Of a stretch of DNA of 64,000 nt, positions 31,085 through 44,677 are shown piece by piece. The stretch is from Mugil cephalus (Eukaryota > Chordata > Actinopteri > Mugiliformes > Mugilidae). The position numbers and the translations under genes were made by a program. Under the pieces are notes generated by a model, which saw only the letters and a list, made by a program, of their open reading frames with translations, searched no databases and had not been told where the DNA came from. Positions within the stretch are counted from its first letter, which is position 1; each line of letters begins with the position of its first letter. The stretch covers positions 21,441,002 to 21,505,001 of the forward strand of contig NC_061784.1 of the NCBI RefSeq assembly GCF_022458985.1. Reading direction: 5' to 3'.

Positions 31085-32300
31085 TTTACAGTAGAATATC
31101 TCGTTTGTAGATTATTTTCTGGCTGATGAGTTTCCCAACGACTGCTGGTTGATATAATTTTGCTGTTTTAGTCGTCTGAGACTGACTGTATAGACAGAAG
31201 CAAAGTGATAAATGAAATGTGTTTCTGAATGCTTGTCTTGTAATGTGCACTTAACATATTGCAATATATATTTTTTTTCATATGTACTGACAGCGATAGT
31301 AGTTGTAATATTTTGCAAGGGGTTAAAAAAAATCTGTAGTCTAAATGGTTAAAATGTGTCAGACTACAATGAGTTGTTTCCTTGTTTTTTAGATGAAATG
31401 TTAAATGACAGAGAGGAACTTGATTGTCAAACTAGTTTTCAAAGGCTGGTTCAATCTATGTTTTCTTTGCTCACATAAGCAGAGACGATAGGTTTGTATT
31501 GTTTAGCTGTACAGCCAGGCTCAAACTGCACTTTACACCACATTCATGATAAAGTATACTGAAATAAAGTTAGCAAAAAAAAAAAAAAAAAAAAGACGAG
31601 CAAAATGAGCCACTAGTTTGGAGTCGTACTGTCAGCAAAGAGTCAGAAACAAGAGAAATGTTGGAAAAGTTGGAAAGATAAAATCCTCATCAAGAGAGGA
31701 TAACAGGGCTGTGGTATTATGCTGATTTAAGTGTAGTTTTAGCACAGTGTAACTCGAGAAATTATAAATGTGTAACTTCGTGCACATCTGTATGATATAA
31801 ATGTTTTCAAGTCTGACTTCATCTGAACTAACTAAACTCATCACTGTTAAACTATAAAACTTTCGGGACACATTGAGAACAATGTTTCTATATTTTTATT
31901 AAATATATTTTTGTCATAGGTTAATAATTTGCAAAAAGATAATCAGGAGTGAATGAATGAGTGAAAAACCCATGTTGTAAGATTAGTCAAAGATGTATTT
32001 TATTTCTAAATGAAACTAATAATTGGTAAGTAATTTTTAAATTACGTTAATATGTCAGAATTTTACATCCTTTGTAGTTTAAGTGTTGTAATACTATGCA
32101 GGTGTCTTCAAAATGAAAAGATCAACAAATTAAACCTTCATTAGTGTCATAGTTAATTTTCTTGATGTTTTTTAAACTAATGAAATTCTGCACTCTGTCC
32201 ATTCTTTAAATAAAGTCACTCACCTTCAGTATGAAGTCTTCTATGCGTCTTATCAACTGTCCTCTGACTTCTCCTCTGACAGCAGGGTCGTGTACCGTAC
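31085..32300 (-). promoter_or_regulatory. Copy E 5' region with two candidate leader exons
   Basis: On the - strand a distal leader exon ends at 32224 (CTGAAG/GTGAGT). A proximal leader ends near 31086 (AAATGTG/GTGAGT) about 220 bp before the signal exon. The AP-1 site seen before A, B and C is not recognisable here. A run of 20 A lies at 31575-31594, where some of the sequence shared with B (near 11200) is replaced. Confidence 0.45.
31575..31594 (+). repeat. Homopolymer A run (20)
   Basis: Twenty consecutive A, just after 'gaaataaagttagc'. Near the geometric centre of the mirrored arms (about 31573), but the surrounding sequence is not palindromic. Confidence 0.9.
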
Positions 32301-32579
32301 CTATTCTATTTGTGTTGTGATGTGGAGAGAACTGAGGAAGCGGGTATTTAGTTTCACTGAACTACATCGGCGGTACTTAACTGTCGACCTTATTTAGATT
32401 CACTTACCGTTCTTTAATCATAGACACTTTATTTTTGACTGTGGGTAACTGTGTGTGACTTCACATTTAGAAATACATTTATGTGATCATCTTACTTTAG
32501 TAGATTGTGGCGTATAAGTTCACATGAGTTGAGTGAATTTCTTGAAGGTGGAACCAGCGTGTTTGTTGGTGTTGAATAT

Positions 32580-33410
32580 GCCATTCATTTTGCAAAATGA
32601 ATATGTTAATTCCAGAACGTCAGTGGACACAGGCCATGCAGACAAATGGAGGTATGTTTGTAATGTGAAGTCACTGTGAATTGTCAGTGAATGTGAAAAA
32701 ATGTCTGCAATTTGCAGGAAGTTAAAAGTGAGAGCAGATGAGGGAAATGTGCCAGTAAATTCTTGTTATTTACAGAGGAGAATGGAAGTACGACACTTTG
32801 CACATGTTGTTTTCTGATTTAAAGATACTGTTGTCACTGTTTGACAACATGTGTTATGTTGTCACTACCATATCCATAGTATATTCTCTGAAGCCTTAAG
32901 CAGAACCCAACTAAAACGGACATTGGTACTACAGAGTAGATCTGTTAATACAGATGTTGTTATTGTTGGGTCTCCCTGTTATATGAACTGTTTGGCTCCA
33001 CCATGTGGTCAGAAATGTTTCCTGCAAGGCCTCCAGCTTGTATCTCTAGTTCTCTGGTAGTAGCTGTAAAGAACTCCAGACATCAGTCCAGAAGTGAATA
33101 ACACTGCCCTTCTCATTATTGTTGCACCAGCCAGTGGGTGGGTTATATATGTTATGGTATTTTGTAGGGGCTGACGATGAGTAGTTGATGATGTCACATA
33201 TATAAGCATTGTAGAAAGTAACGCTTTGTAACAGTTTAATCTATATTCTTGACCTGAATACATATTGTAGCGTTTCACACAAATTAAGCTACAGGGACTT
33301 TTGAAGCTTTTGAGGTAATTGAAGCTTGAACACAGTCGGCTGTCGTTCGTAGCATAACTTCAGTCACTTGCATGGTGCGTTCACTGAAATCAAGGACAGA
33401 AAACTCACTC
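32580..33410 (-). repeat. Module M1 copy between D' and E
   Basis: Reverse-complement copy of the 1-1018 type block, with the Ig-like relic at about 33278-33009. It lacks the SINE-like and Penelope-tail insertions. It continues directly into sequence related to the upstream region of E, so it shows the M1-to-promoter junction without the elements. Confidence 0.6.
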
Positions 33411-34530
33411 TACAACCACAGCAAGAAATGAGTTAAATAACTATATATAAAATATAAAATATGCAAACACTGATAATAAAATGAAATATAACTAAATATG
33501 TTACTTGGAGATTAAAGTCAAAATTGTACAACACCATAATACACTATTTGACAGTGAGTGGAATAAAATTCTGCTCAATTATGCATCAACAAATTTGCTC
33601 TGTATATCAACTTCACTGCTAAATATAGTGATTATACAGATGTAAGGAGTTATTTACACAACCATGAAAATAAATTGACATTAAAACTGACATGTTAACT
33701 TCATGCTGTGTAGTGGAGGTACAGTTTAAAAGTACCTGGTTTCACAAAGGCCCTGTCAAATATGTGGTTTTAGTCGACACTCGCTGCATATGAACTGTGG
33801 TTGTTGTCTTTCAGCTGTTGAAGACAACGGAATTTCTGAGCAGCAGGTGTGAGTTTGTGTTTTCTGTTTGTTGTCTTGTTTTTTAGATGAATCAAGGAAG
33901 TGGTTATTTGCTAGCCACTACCTGTACACAAAGACCTAATACTAAAAGTGTATATATACTGCATGAACAGTGGACCTGAGCTTTAAGACATTAGGAATTA
34001 GCAGTGATGCATCGTGGATGGATGCTGTGTAACTGTAGTAGATTTAATGTGTGTAATGTGAAATGTAGCATCACTTTCTAGTTGACCTCTGATCTACTTT
34101 ATATAGGTACACATTGATGTCACATGATTTAGCATCTCTGTAAAACTGGGTTGTAATTCATGTGTGTTTTAAGGTTACAACATTGAATGAAGACCAATTA
34201 GAGAACATTTTAAACTATGAGCCTGAGGTTAATGTTTGACTCTTCTTAAACTAGAGACCACCTTCACCTGTAAACACAGTAATAATGTTCAGATAGTATT
34301 CATATCTAGTCACATGAAAGGACCAGCAAGACTTTTTTTTAATGTCCATCCTCTGATGAGTCACAACTGGTTCGGAGGCACAAGGGAGATCTACACAATA
34401 TTAGTAAGGTGGTCATAATGTTATGGGTGTACATTTAACAAAGGTGAACAAACAAGGTGACTCATAATGGTAAACAGTTATCTGTTATTAGAAAAGATGT
34501 TTCAGGAGAAAATGAAGTTGGATTTTAAAG
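33411..34530 (-). other. 3' flank of copy D'
   Basis: Same flank modules as after the other copies. The inner part (33411-33780) extends past the limit of the first arm. No gene seen. Confidence 0.5.
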
Positions 34531-35781
34531 TCAGTTGCGTCTTGTGTATCTTGCAGCCGTCATCACTTTAAGATCTGAGTAGATTATCTCATCTTCAACG
34601 TCATCTGAAAGAAGTTGAAACAGTTTAAATGTATCTTCCATAATCCATGTTTTAAACTGTCATAACACAGAATAGTAACAGCACTAATGAACTAACACCT
34701 ACATGATTTTCAAAACTTTCACTGTACATATTTTACAATTGTATAGTTAAATATCAGTATGGGTCTTAGTGAGCCTGAAGGTCAATGACCTGATAATCAG
34801 TAGAGCTTTTACTGCATCTCTCACCTTTTCTAACAGTCACAGGGCTTGTTGTCTTGTTTCTTGGTGTCTTGTTGCTCATTGTCTTGTTGAAAAGTTTGAT
34901 ACCAAGAAACACAGCTAAAAGGAGAAGTAGAATAGCCACACTTGATATCAAGTTATCAGATATCAACCACAGCCAAAGGAGAGAGATGAGAAGAGATGTT
35001 ACCTAGAAAATACAAACATTATCACAGATTAGGCAGTGAAATCATCTACCGTATTTTCCGGACTATATGTTGCACCGGAGTATTAGTGGCATCTGTCAAA
35101 AACTATGTCATAAAGAGGAAAAAAACATATATAAGTTGCACTGGTCTACAAGTTGCATTTATTTTTCAAACATTTAATTAATAGCCGGGTCTCATATAGG
35201 CTAATGGCCGGGGCTTTGTTTAAACGATATAACCTACTACAGGCCAGGTCAAAAAAACAAACAAAAAAAAAACTCCATCGCCTGGAGCAAACTGATGGAC
35301 CACAGAACACGCTGTTAAAATACTCTGAATTGACTGGGAGTGAAGCGCTACGGAGACAGAGACCCAGGTCACAGCGCAGCCAGGAGAACATCACGTCAGT
35401 AAGATGAAGATTGTGGTCATAGCGTAGGCTATATTTTTGATATATAAGTCGCTTCTGAATATAGGTCGCATGGCCAGCTAACTACGTTAAGCATGACTAA
35501 GAGTCAGGAAAATACGGTACAGACTTTCTGTCTGGAAAATGAATTTATTACCTGAACAGCTTGTGAGCTGGATGACTGTTTGTTCTCTGCTGACGTTGTT
35601 TTGAACATAACACATCAGGTTTCCTGTCATCTGACCGTATTTTCTGTAGCTCCGCTGTGAATCAATAAGTTATTGTCCAAAGATAAAATGATCTCTGCTC
35701 CATCTCCCTCAGAGGAGCAGCTGACCATCATCTGTTCTGGTGACAAACATGTCTGAGACACAGCTGGTTTAGACACAGGAG
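34531..35781 (-). pseudogene. CD2-like receptor copy D' (mirror of D)
   Basis: C2 35781-35552 (230 bp with the same 22-bp deletion), TM 35002-34825 (178 bp), tail 34604-34531 (74 bp, ITIM). Exon lengths are identical to D in the first arm. Lacks signal and V exons. Confidence 0.85.
35049..35517 (-). mobile_element. Complete MITE in D' (mirror copy)
   Basis: Same element as 27629-28099, bounded by CCGTATTTTCC and GGAAAATACGG with TA on each side. Two bases shorter than its mirror. Confidence 0.8.
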
Positions 35782-36490
35782 CTGGAAGACAAACATATGA
35801 TCAAAATCCAGTCAGCTCTGAAAATCTTTACAGTAAATATGTTTCTAATTATAATTATATTATTAAATTATTCTAATTATTAAAATGTTGCGTTGCACAG
35901 CTTTATCAGGCAGATCTGATACACTTCTTAATCAAGATAACGTCCACGATATGACATCTGTCATGTGCTTCTATCAATATCTAGATGTAGATGGACTTTA
36001 AATATCAATAGAACATACTTTATTTTCAAGTCACGCTTTTACTCTATAGTCTGCATATCAAAGTTTGTTGGAGCAAACTAAAAGGAAGTATGTACTTGAA
36101 AACCCCAGACCACAGCTTTTTCCCCTCGGTGTCTGTCTCAGCCACAGTATGAGGCCAGTGTATATATTTAGCTGTAAAGACAAAGGGTTAAAGCCCAGAG
36201 GTGGGTATATTAAAACAAAAGAAAGCTACAGTAGATATGGTTGCAGTATCTTAGACTGGAGGGCCTTGTCTCAAATACCAAATATAAGAAGTTACAGTTC
36301 ATTTCTGTTTATACAGATGTAAGAAGTTATTTACACAACTATGAAATAAATTTCCATTATTACCTCATACTAACTTCATGCTGTATAGTGGAGGTACAGT
36401 TTAAAAGTCCCTGGTTTCGCAAAGGTCCTTTCAAATATGTGGTTTTAATCGACACTCGCTGCATATGAACTGTGGTTGTTATCTTTTGGT

Positions 36491-36720
36491 TGGGTCTGTG
36501 AAGGTTCCCAGTCATCCAGGTCATGGTAATCTAAAAAGCGCTGAATAAGGTCAGCTGGACTTCTTTCTTTTTTTTTTTTGATTTTGATATACTATATTTA
36601 TCCCCGAGGGGAAATTCTGTCCTGCTGTTTGACCCATCCATTTGTTCACACACAATAATGTGTACCCCTCTGGTGGGTGCGCCTGGGGAGCATATTGGGG
36701 ATTGAATATGCCATCCATTT
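36491..36720 (-). mobile_element. Penelope 3' tail plus SINE-like element (mirror copy)
   Basis: Reverse complement of 26428-26655: tail at 36491-36562, T-rich run, then the SINE-like body ending near 36720. Confidence 0.6.
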
Positions 36721-38727
36721 TTTAATGGATGGAATTAATATGTTAATTCCAGAACGTCAGTGGACACAGGCCATGCAGTCAAATGGAAGTATGTTTGTAA
36801 TGTGAAGTCACTGTGAATTGTCAGTGAATGTGAAAAAATATCTGCAATTCGCAGTAAGTTAATAGTGAGAGCAGATGAGGGAAATGTGCCAGTAAATTCT
36901 TGTTATTTACAAAGGAGAATGGAAGTATGACACTTTGCACATGTTGTTTTCTGATTTAAAGATACTGTTGTCACTGTTTGACAACATGTGTTATGTTGTC
37001 ACTACCATATCCATAGTGTATTCTCTGAAGCCTTAAGCAGAACCCAACTAAAACAGACATTGGTACTACAGAGTAGATCTGTTAATACAGATGTTGTTAT
37101 TGTTGGGTCTCCCTGTTATATGAACTGTTTGGCTCCACCGTGTGGTCAGAAATGTTTCCTACAAGGCCTCCAGCTTGTATCTCTAGTTCTCTGGTAGTAG
37201 CTGTAAAGAACTCCAGACATCACTCCAGAAGTGAATAACACTGCCCTTCTCGTTATTGTTGCACCAGCCAGTGGGTGGGTTATGTATGTTATGGTATTTT
37301 GTAGGGGCTGACGTTGAGTAGTTGATGATGTCACATATATAAGCATTGTAGAAAGTAATGTGTTCTGACTGATATTTAGTTCATTTTTGTCTTAATTCCC
37401 ACATCCAGAGAACGTGCTACAGGGTCAAGGGCATCCAAGCATCACTGATGTGGACTAAAAGCTGACCCATGTCGTCCACTGAAGCATGAACCTGATAAGC
37501 TTAATTGTGCATACACATACTTTATTTGTGTTTTTGATGTCAGTTCAGCTTCTTATAGTACTGAAATAAAAAGGCTTTTGCCAAGTGCCCTCTACATTAT
37601 TGGTGAACAGAGAAGTAAAACGAAGACACTATTGACATCCAGAGGGGCTTGATGATGACCCGTTGACCCCATCATGTGGCCAGTGATGCTTACTGCAATA
37701 GTTACAACTCAATTATTCAACCTGTCAGTTATTCCAGATCGTCCACATCTTAACCATGAGCTCTGCTATGACTCAAGGGGCAGTTACTAATCATATACCT
37801 AAACTAATGGCGAGATTTAACAGTGTTGTTCTTTCTTTTTAGTTCATGTTTACACTGGCAGTAAACACAACACTTGATTTGTACCAAATTCTTTATTAAA
37901 CTTTACTTTATTACAAATCTTACAATAAGCTACACATCATTTCAAAACTTTGCCAAAATTGCTGGGAAAACAAATTAGTTAAATAACTTATTTTAGACCA
38001 AATCAATGTTTAAGTAGATTTTGCAGTTTCATGTTCATATTGATTTTTTTCCTGAATATGGACTAAATATTTACAGACATGTAAAAGTAAAAACAGGTCT
38101 ACACGTTCTCCAGCACATCATGTACAAAAATGCATGTATTTAATTTATGCTAAATATGAGTTATTTACTAATTAAATCACAACAAACATTATGAAAACAT
38201 TGATAACAAAATGAAATATAACTAAATATGTTACTGGCATGTTAAAGTCAAAATTGTAGAACACTGTTTGACAGTGAGTGGAATAAAATGCTGCTCAATA
38301 AGGCATCAACAAATTTGCTCTGTATATCAACTTTACTGCAATATATAGTGATTATACAGATGTAAGAAGTTATTTACACAACCATGAAAATAAATTGCCG
38401 TTAAAACCTCATGTTAACTTCATGCTGTATAGTGGAGGTACAGTTTAAAAGTCCCTGGTTTCACAAAGGCCCTGTCAAATATGTGGTTTTAGTCGACACT
38501 CGCTGCATATGAACTGTGGTTGTTGTGTTTCAGTTGTTGAAGACAACGGAATTTCTGAGCAGCAGGTGTGAGTTTGTTCGTCCTATTTGTTGTCATGTCT
38601 TATTTTATTTTTATTTTTGTCATAATGTTATGCCTGATTGGTGTACGTTTAACAAAGGTGAACAAACAAGGTGACTCATAATGGTCAGAAAAGATGTTTC
38701 AGGAGAAAATGAAGTAGGATTTTAAAG
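36721..38727 (-). repeat. M1 relic copy and 3' flank of C' (mirror)
   Basis: Mirror of 24417-26427: truncated M1 relic (36988-37346), intergenic sequence, and the 3' flank of C'. No gene seen. Confidence 0.55.
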
Positions 38728-40473
38728 TCAGTTGCGTCTTGTGTATCTTGCAGCCGTCATCACTTTAACATCTGAGTAGATTATCTCATCTTCAACGTCA
38801 TCTGAAAGAAGTTGAAAAAGTTTATCCTCCATAATTAATGTTTTGTTGTAACAACACTAATGAACTAACACCTGCGTGATTTTCAAAACGTTCACTGTAC
38901 GTATTTTACAATTTTACAGTTAAATATCAGTATGGGTCTTAGTGAGCCTGAAGGTCAATGACCTGATAATCAGTAGAGCTTTTACTGCATCTCTCACCTT
39001 TACTAATGGTCACAGGGCTTGTTGTCTTGTTTCTTGGTGTCTTGTTGCTCATTGTCTTGTTGAAATGTTTGATACCAAGAAACACGGCCAAAAGGAGAAG
39101 TAGAGTGGCCACAGATATCAGAGCCACAGTCAAAGGAGGGAGATGAGAAGAGATGTTATCTAGAAAATACAAACATTAACACAGATTAGGCAGTGAAATC
39201 ATCTACATACTTTTTTATCTAAAAAGGAAAATTAATTAATTACCCGAACATCTTGTGAGCTGGATGACTGTTTGTTCTCTGCTGACATTGTTTTGAACAT
39301 CACATGTCAGGTTTCCTGTCATCTGACCGTATAAACTGACGGTAATATTGTGTTTTTTCTGCAGCTCCGCTGTGTATCCATAAGTTATTGTCCAAAGATA
39401 AAATGATCTCTGCTCCATCTCCCTCAGAGGAGCAGCTGACCTTCATCTGTTCTGGTGACAAACATGTCTGAGACACAACTGGTTTAGACACAGGAGCTGG
39501 AAGACAAACATATGATCAAAATCCACTGTCAACTCTGAAAATCTTTACAGTATATATGTTTCAATTAATGCTTCAGTGAAACATTTAACTCATTTTCTCA
39601 TGAAAACACAGTGATGATGAAATATGTACATATATAATATATGCAAATTGGCCCTTTAACCAGCTACATTCCATTAAATTAGATGTGAATGAAATACAAT
39701 TCAATTGTTTTGTCTTACCTTGTATTTCTACATGGATGCTCATGTTATGCAAGAGTCTAACTGTGGTGGAATCATATGGTTCCAGCAGGTAATCTCCAGA
39801 ATCTTCCTTTGATGGCTTGTTGAGCTTTACTGTTCCATTGTTGAGAAACGTCATTCTTTTGTTCTTTTTGTTATTCTTATCCACTGCATCAAGATTATCA
39901 GGAAACCAAAAAATTACTCTCTTATTCTTTTTCAAAGTAAATTTTGTAGTTGGAGTCGGTAGGTGAAACATCAGCGACTCTCCAAGTTTTCCAAAACACT
40001 GTTTGGTTGTTATAGTTGTGTTAGTTAAGTTGCATTCTACAGAACCTGATAGGAACAAAATACAAACAAAATACACATTAAAAACTTTTTGAGGTGTATA
40101 TATATTATTTCATTGTGATGGTGTGAGGATAATATGCAGCTTTCTACAGTAATTCACAGCCATAAGTTCACTCTGTGTATGTATTCAATCTATTTCTACC
40201 TGTTATCAGACATTTCCAGGAGAAAATCTCTTCAACATGATCACTTCAACAAATCTTGAGTGAATGACTGAAAACTCGACTACATTCCATCAAAAGTCTG
40301 AGCTTCAGCAATCATCCAGTCATAATAAATCATGATAACCTTCAATAGAACTTTTAATGCCTCAACATTTTAATATCCAGATATTAATATCAGTGCAAAC
40401 TTAAAAGCTGAATTGTACCTTCTGAAAGAGCTGCCGTTGCCAGAGATGTGATGATCATGTAGATCCAAATCAT
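38728..40473 (-). CDS. CD2-like two-Ig-domain receptor with ITIM, copy C'
   Basis: Exons on the - strand: 40473-40419 signal (MIWIYMIITSLATAALSE), 40045-39719 V (327 bp, open), 39496-39244 C2, 39159-38998 TM (162 bp, PLTVALISVATLLLLLAVFL), 38801-38728 tail with ITIM IIYSDV. Splice sites are canonical and all phase 1; there is no MITE in the C2-TM intron. The C2 exon is 253 bp: one extra A in a run after GCAG (six A against five in the first arm) shifts the frame. The first-arm copy is open in C2, so the extra base is probably an error and the gene most likely encodes about 289 residues. Expected role as for copy B: a leukocyte surface receptor of the CD2/SLAM type with inhibitory signalling potential. 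Ligand unknown. Confidence 0.75.
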
Positions 40474-40588
40474 TTTCTGCTGAGACAGAATCACTTCATC
40501 ATTCTAAAGTTGCATGGTGTCAAATGTGGTTTCAAGACTTTTCATGCACAGCAGTGTTAGGATCAGCAAATGTAAAACGGTCACTCAC

Positions 40589-40714
40589 CACATTCACAAA
40601 GTGACGTCTTCTTTGTAGATTATTATCTGGGCGCTAAGTTTCTCACTCACAACTCGTTGGTATGTTCTATTTTGTTGTTTGCTTCTTCTGAGAAGAGAAT
40701 TGAAGAATGAGTCA
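40589..40714 (-). promoter_or_regulatory. Copy C' proximal promoter and 5'UTR exon
   Basis: AP-1 motif (TGAGTCA on this strand) at 40708-40714 and a leader exon ending at 40589 before GTGAGT. The distal leader exon ends at 41526. Confidence 0.5.
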
Positions 40715-41699
40715 TTTACACTTAGCTAAATATACCGACGCACTAAACACATTTTTATGTACTTGTATTTCACATTGTACATTTAATGTGGCTTGTAATG
40801 TGTATTTAACATACAACATTTCCTTGTTTTTTAGATGAAATGTTAAATGACAGAGAGGGACTTGATTGTCAAACTATTTTTCAAGGGTTCGTTCCTTCTA
40901 TGTTTTATTTCTCATATAAGCAGAGACAATAGGTTTGTATTGTTTAGATGTACAGCCAGGCTCAAACTGCACTTTACACCACATTTGATTTGAGTTAGTG
41001 ATTGATTCCAAACATGCAAATGATATGTATATAAGAACTAATAAAACAGAAATGATAATACAAAAAATGGACAGTCAATAAAATCTTTAAAAATATTAAA
41101 TAAAATAAAATAAAAATGCAGCATTCACTAAACACAATGTCATATCACTGTTAAACTATAAAACCTTCAGGCCAGGTTGTTGAGAACAATGTTTTTATAT
41201 TTTCATAAATATTAATGATATTTGCTAAATGTTACTAATAATTTGTCAAAGCCTCAGTTTGAACACAGATAATGAGTGAAAATTAAAAGCTAACATGTGT
41301 TAAGATTTTATTTCTAAATGAAAAGTGTTTCTAAGTGTTAAGTCATTTTTCTATATTCAGTCATGATAAATGTCAGGATTTTATGTCTTTTGTCAGTTAA
41401 CTTTTGTGAGACTGATTTCTCTTGAAAGGAAAACAATCAAACCTTCATTAGTGTCATAGTTCCTTTTCTTGATGTTTTTTAAACTAATTCTACACTTTCT
41501 TCATTCTTTAAGTAAAGTCACTCACCTTCAGTATGAAGTCTTCTACGTGTCTTATCAACTGTCCTCTGACTTCTCCTCTGACAGCAGGGTCGTGTACTGT
41601 ACCTATTCTATTTGTGTTGTGGTGTGTAGAGAATTGAGGAAGCGGTTATTTAGTTTCACTTATTCTCTACTGAGATACTTAACTGTCGATCTCATCTAG

Positions 41700-43720
41700 A
41701 TTTACTTATCGTTCTTTAATGTCATACACTTTAATTTTTAACAGTAGGTGACTGTGTGTGACATTTAGAAAAGACATTTTATGCATCTGATTTCAACACT
41801 TAACATTTATGATGAATAAATGTTCAAGGAGTCAGTGGCCTAATTTCATCTTAGAAAATCAACATGATTAATGTATTATTATCATGAATTATTCTCACAG
41901 ACAAATGCAGAGAGAAGATATGTTTATAGTGTGTAGTGAATGTGAAGTTTATTACTTCCAGCAGACGAGGGAAATGTGCCAGTGAGAGTATTATATTCCT
42001 TCTGTTATTTTCTATGGAGCATGGAAGTAGACTTTCTACACATTGTTTTCTACTTTAAAGTTAGTGTTTTATCATACAACAGTCTGCATGTCACTGACTC
42101 CAGCTTTCATGTGTTTCACTGTGTATTCTCTGAAGCCTAAAGTAGCTCCCATTAGAGGCTCATTAAATATGAAATTATTCTAATTATTAAAATGTTGCGT
42201 TGCACAGCTTTATCAGGCAGATCTGATACACTTCTTAATCAAGATAACGTCCACTATATGACGTCTGTCATGTGCTTCTATCAATATCTAGATGTAGATG
42301 GACTTTAAATATAATAGAACATACTTTATTTTCAAGTCACGTTTTTACTCTATAGTCTGCATATCAAAGTTTGTTGGAGCAAACTAAAAGGAAGTATGTA
42401 CTTGAAAACCCTAATGTGCGATGGTGTGTGTTAAAACCACAGCTTTTTCCACTCGGTGTCTGTCTCAGCCACAGTATGAGGCCAGTGTATATATTTAGCT
42501 GTAAACACAAAGGGTAAAAGCCCAGAGGTGGGTATATTAAAACAAAAGAAAGCTACAGTAGATATGGTTGCAGTATCTTAGACTGGAGGGCCTTGTCTCA
42601 AATACCAAATATATGAAGTTACAGTTCAGCTGCCTCCATGTAATAGAAATCAAACATGTCCTTTTGTCCATTGACTTCTCCTGATCAGTTTGATGGACAG
42701 CTGTTGTTGTTGTCATCCTGTATAACTTTACTGGCCAAATAAACCCCTTTTTTTGTTCACCTTTCACACCTTTTGTGCTTGTGGCTTCTTGGGACTTGAG
42801 TTCACACACTTCAAGTTTCAGTTTTAACTCAGACTCTTTACTCTGCCTTCGTACTATCAAGCACATTAAAATGTGTCCAGAGTTTGCTCTGTTTTCTTTC
42901 ACTAATTCACTAATACCCTTTCTAATGCATGTAACTCCTCCCCCAATCCTGTGAACACACCAGACGCCATCATACATCTTGACCACTCATGTTTGGCTTT
43001 AACAGACAAAAAAAGACGAAAATAAATGAAGAAATAATCGTGTCCCAACGACATGAACCAGCTCAGGTCGTTCACTTCAAAGAGCTGAATCATCTGCATC
43101 ACTAATGAGCGGTAGTAGAAGATGAGATGAGTTTTTGGCTCCATCATGTGGTCAAAAATGTTCCCTACAGGTCTTTTACAACTTAATCTTACAGAAGCTC
43201 CTTGGTAGTAACTAATAACACACACGTCCAGATGTCACCTAGGAGATGTGTTGAAGTGTAAAGCTAAAAGTCATCAATTTCCAAGGAGGATTCAAATGAT
43301 TAGAATCAAAAGTAAATTAATAAACTACTCAGTGAATGAATTAATATGGCATTGAATGCATAAGAAACATGTCATTCATTGATTTAATTAATAGGATTCA
43401 AGGTTTATTATTCATCACATGTTTGGTGTACAGGTGCAGCAGCAGTGAAATGAAATGATGAACTAGAAATAAAATAATGACTGAAGAATGAAAATGTCAG
43501 TTATATAAATGTCAGATCATGTGCCATAGATTAACATAGATTAATGTTTTTGTTTTTATTTTCATTTACGTTTTTTAATCAGATCCCACAAACCTGTGAA
43601 TCAGTTACGAGGTCAAGAGCTGACCCATACTCTCCAGCCTTCCTTCCATCTCAAGGCTACATTCTTCAGTCCCAGCACATTTCAAGTTGAATTGCAAGTA
43701 AACAATAGGAATTCAGTAAA
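41700..43720 (-). repeat. Module M2 copy upstream of C' (mirror)
   Basis: Mirror of 19441-21430, with the V-like relic near 43040-43250. The 149-codon frame at 42986-42537 arises by local frame differences and is not conserved in the first arm. No functional gene seen. Confidence 0.5.
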
Positions 43721-44677
43721 TTAATGAAAAGTATTAAATGAATAAGAAGATTTTTACATTAGAGTAATTTTGCTTTCATCTTAATGCTAAAAAAAAAACA
43801 AAAACAGAAACGCTAACAGGCCTTCAGCTCCTCCTCTCCGTTAGTAACTGATGGATAATTGTGCATCAGATCTGTCTCGCACGATAGCATTTTTTCTTTT
43901 TTAACTACAAAGTCTAATATAAAGACTTAACAAAGACCTGCTAATAATACTGCATGTCTCCAGTGTGTGTGAGACCTTGGTTTGTTTGAGAACTTTGTTT
44001 CAAAACTCAAAATTATATTTTATATCAGCTAATATAAACTAATATGCCACCATGACATGACCACAACTGAAGGAACAGCTACACATCATTTCAAAACTTT
44101 AATAATAATAATAATTCGTAAAATAACTTATTTTGGACCAAGTGCATAAATGTTTAAGTAGATTCTGCAACTTCATGTTCACTCTGACCATTTTTCCTAA
44201 ATATGGACTAAATATTTACATACACGTAAAAATACAAACAGGTCGACATTTATTGTTTCTCAAACACATGATGTACAAAATTCATGGATATAATTTATGA
44301 TGAATATGAGTTATTTACTAATTGAATCACAACACAGATTATGAAAATATTGATAATAAAATGAAATATAACTGAACATGTTACTGGGAGGTTAAAATCA
44401 AACCTATTATACACTGTTTGATAGTGAGTGGAAAAAAATGCTGCTAAATTATACATCAGTAACTTTTCTCTTCGTATCATTGCTGTTAATGTTTATACAG
44501 ATGTAAGAAGGTATTTACACAACCATGGAAATAAATTGGCATTAAAACCTCATGTTAACTTCATGCTGTATAGTGGAGGTACAGTTTAAAAGTCCTGGTT
44601 TCACAAAGGCCCTTTCAAATATGTGTTTTCAGTCGACACTTGCTGCATATGAACTGTGGTTGTCGTCTTTTGGTTGG

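Noticed and set aside
31540..31610. True palindrome centre at the geometric midpoint of the arms
   Set aside because: Sequence on either side of 31573 is not complementary. The arms are separated by copy E and the gap.
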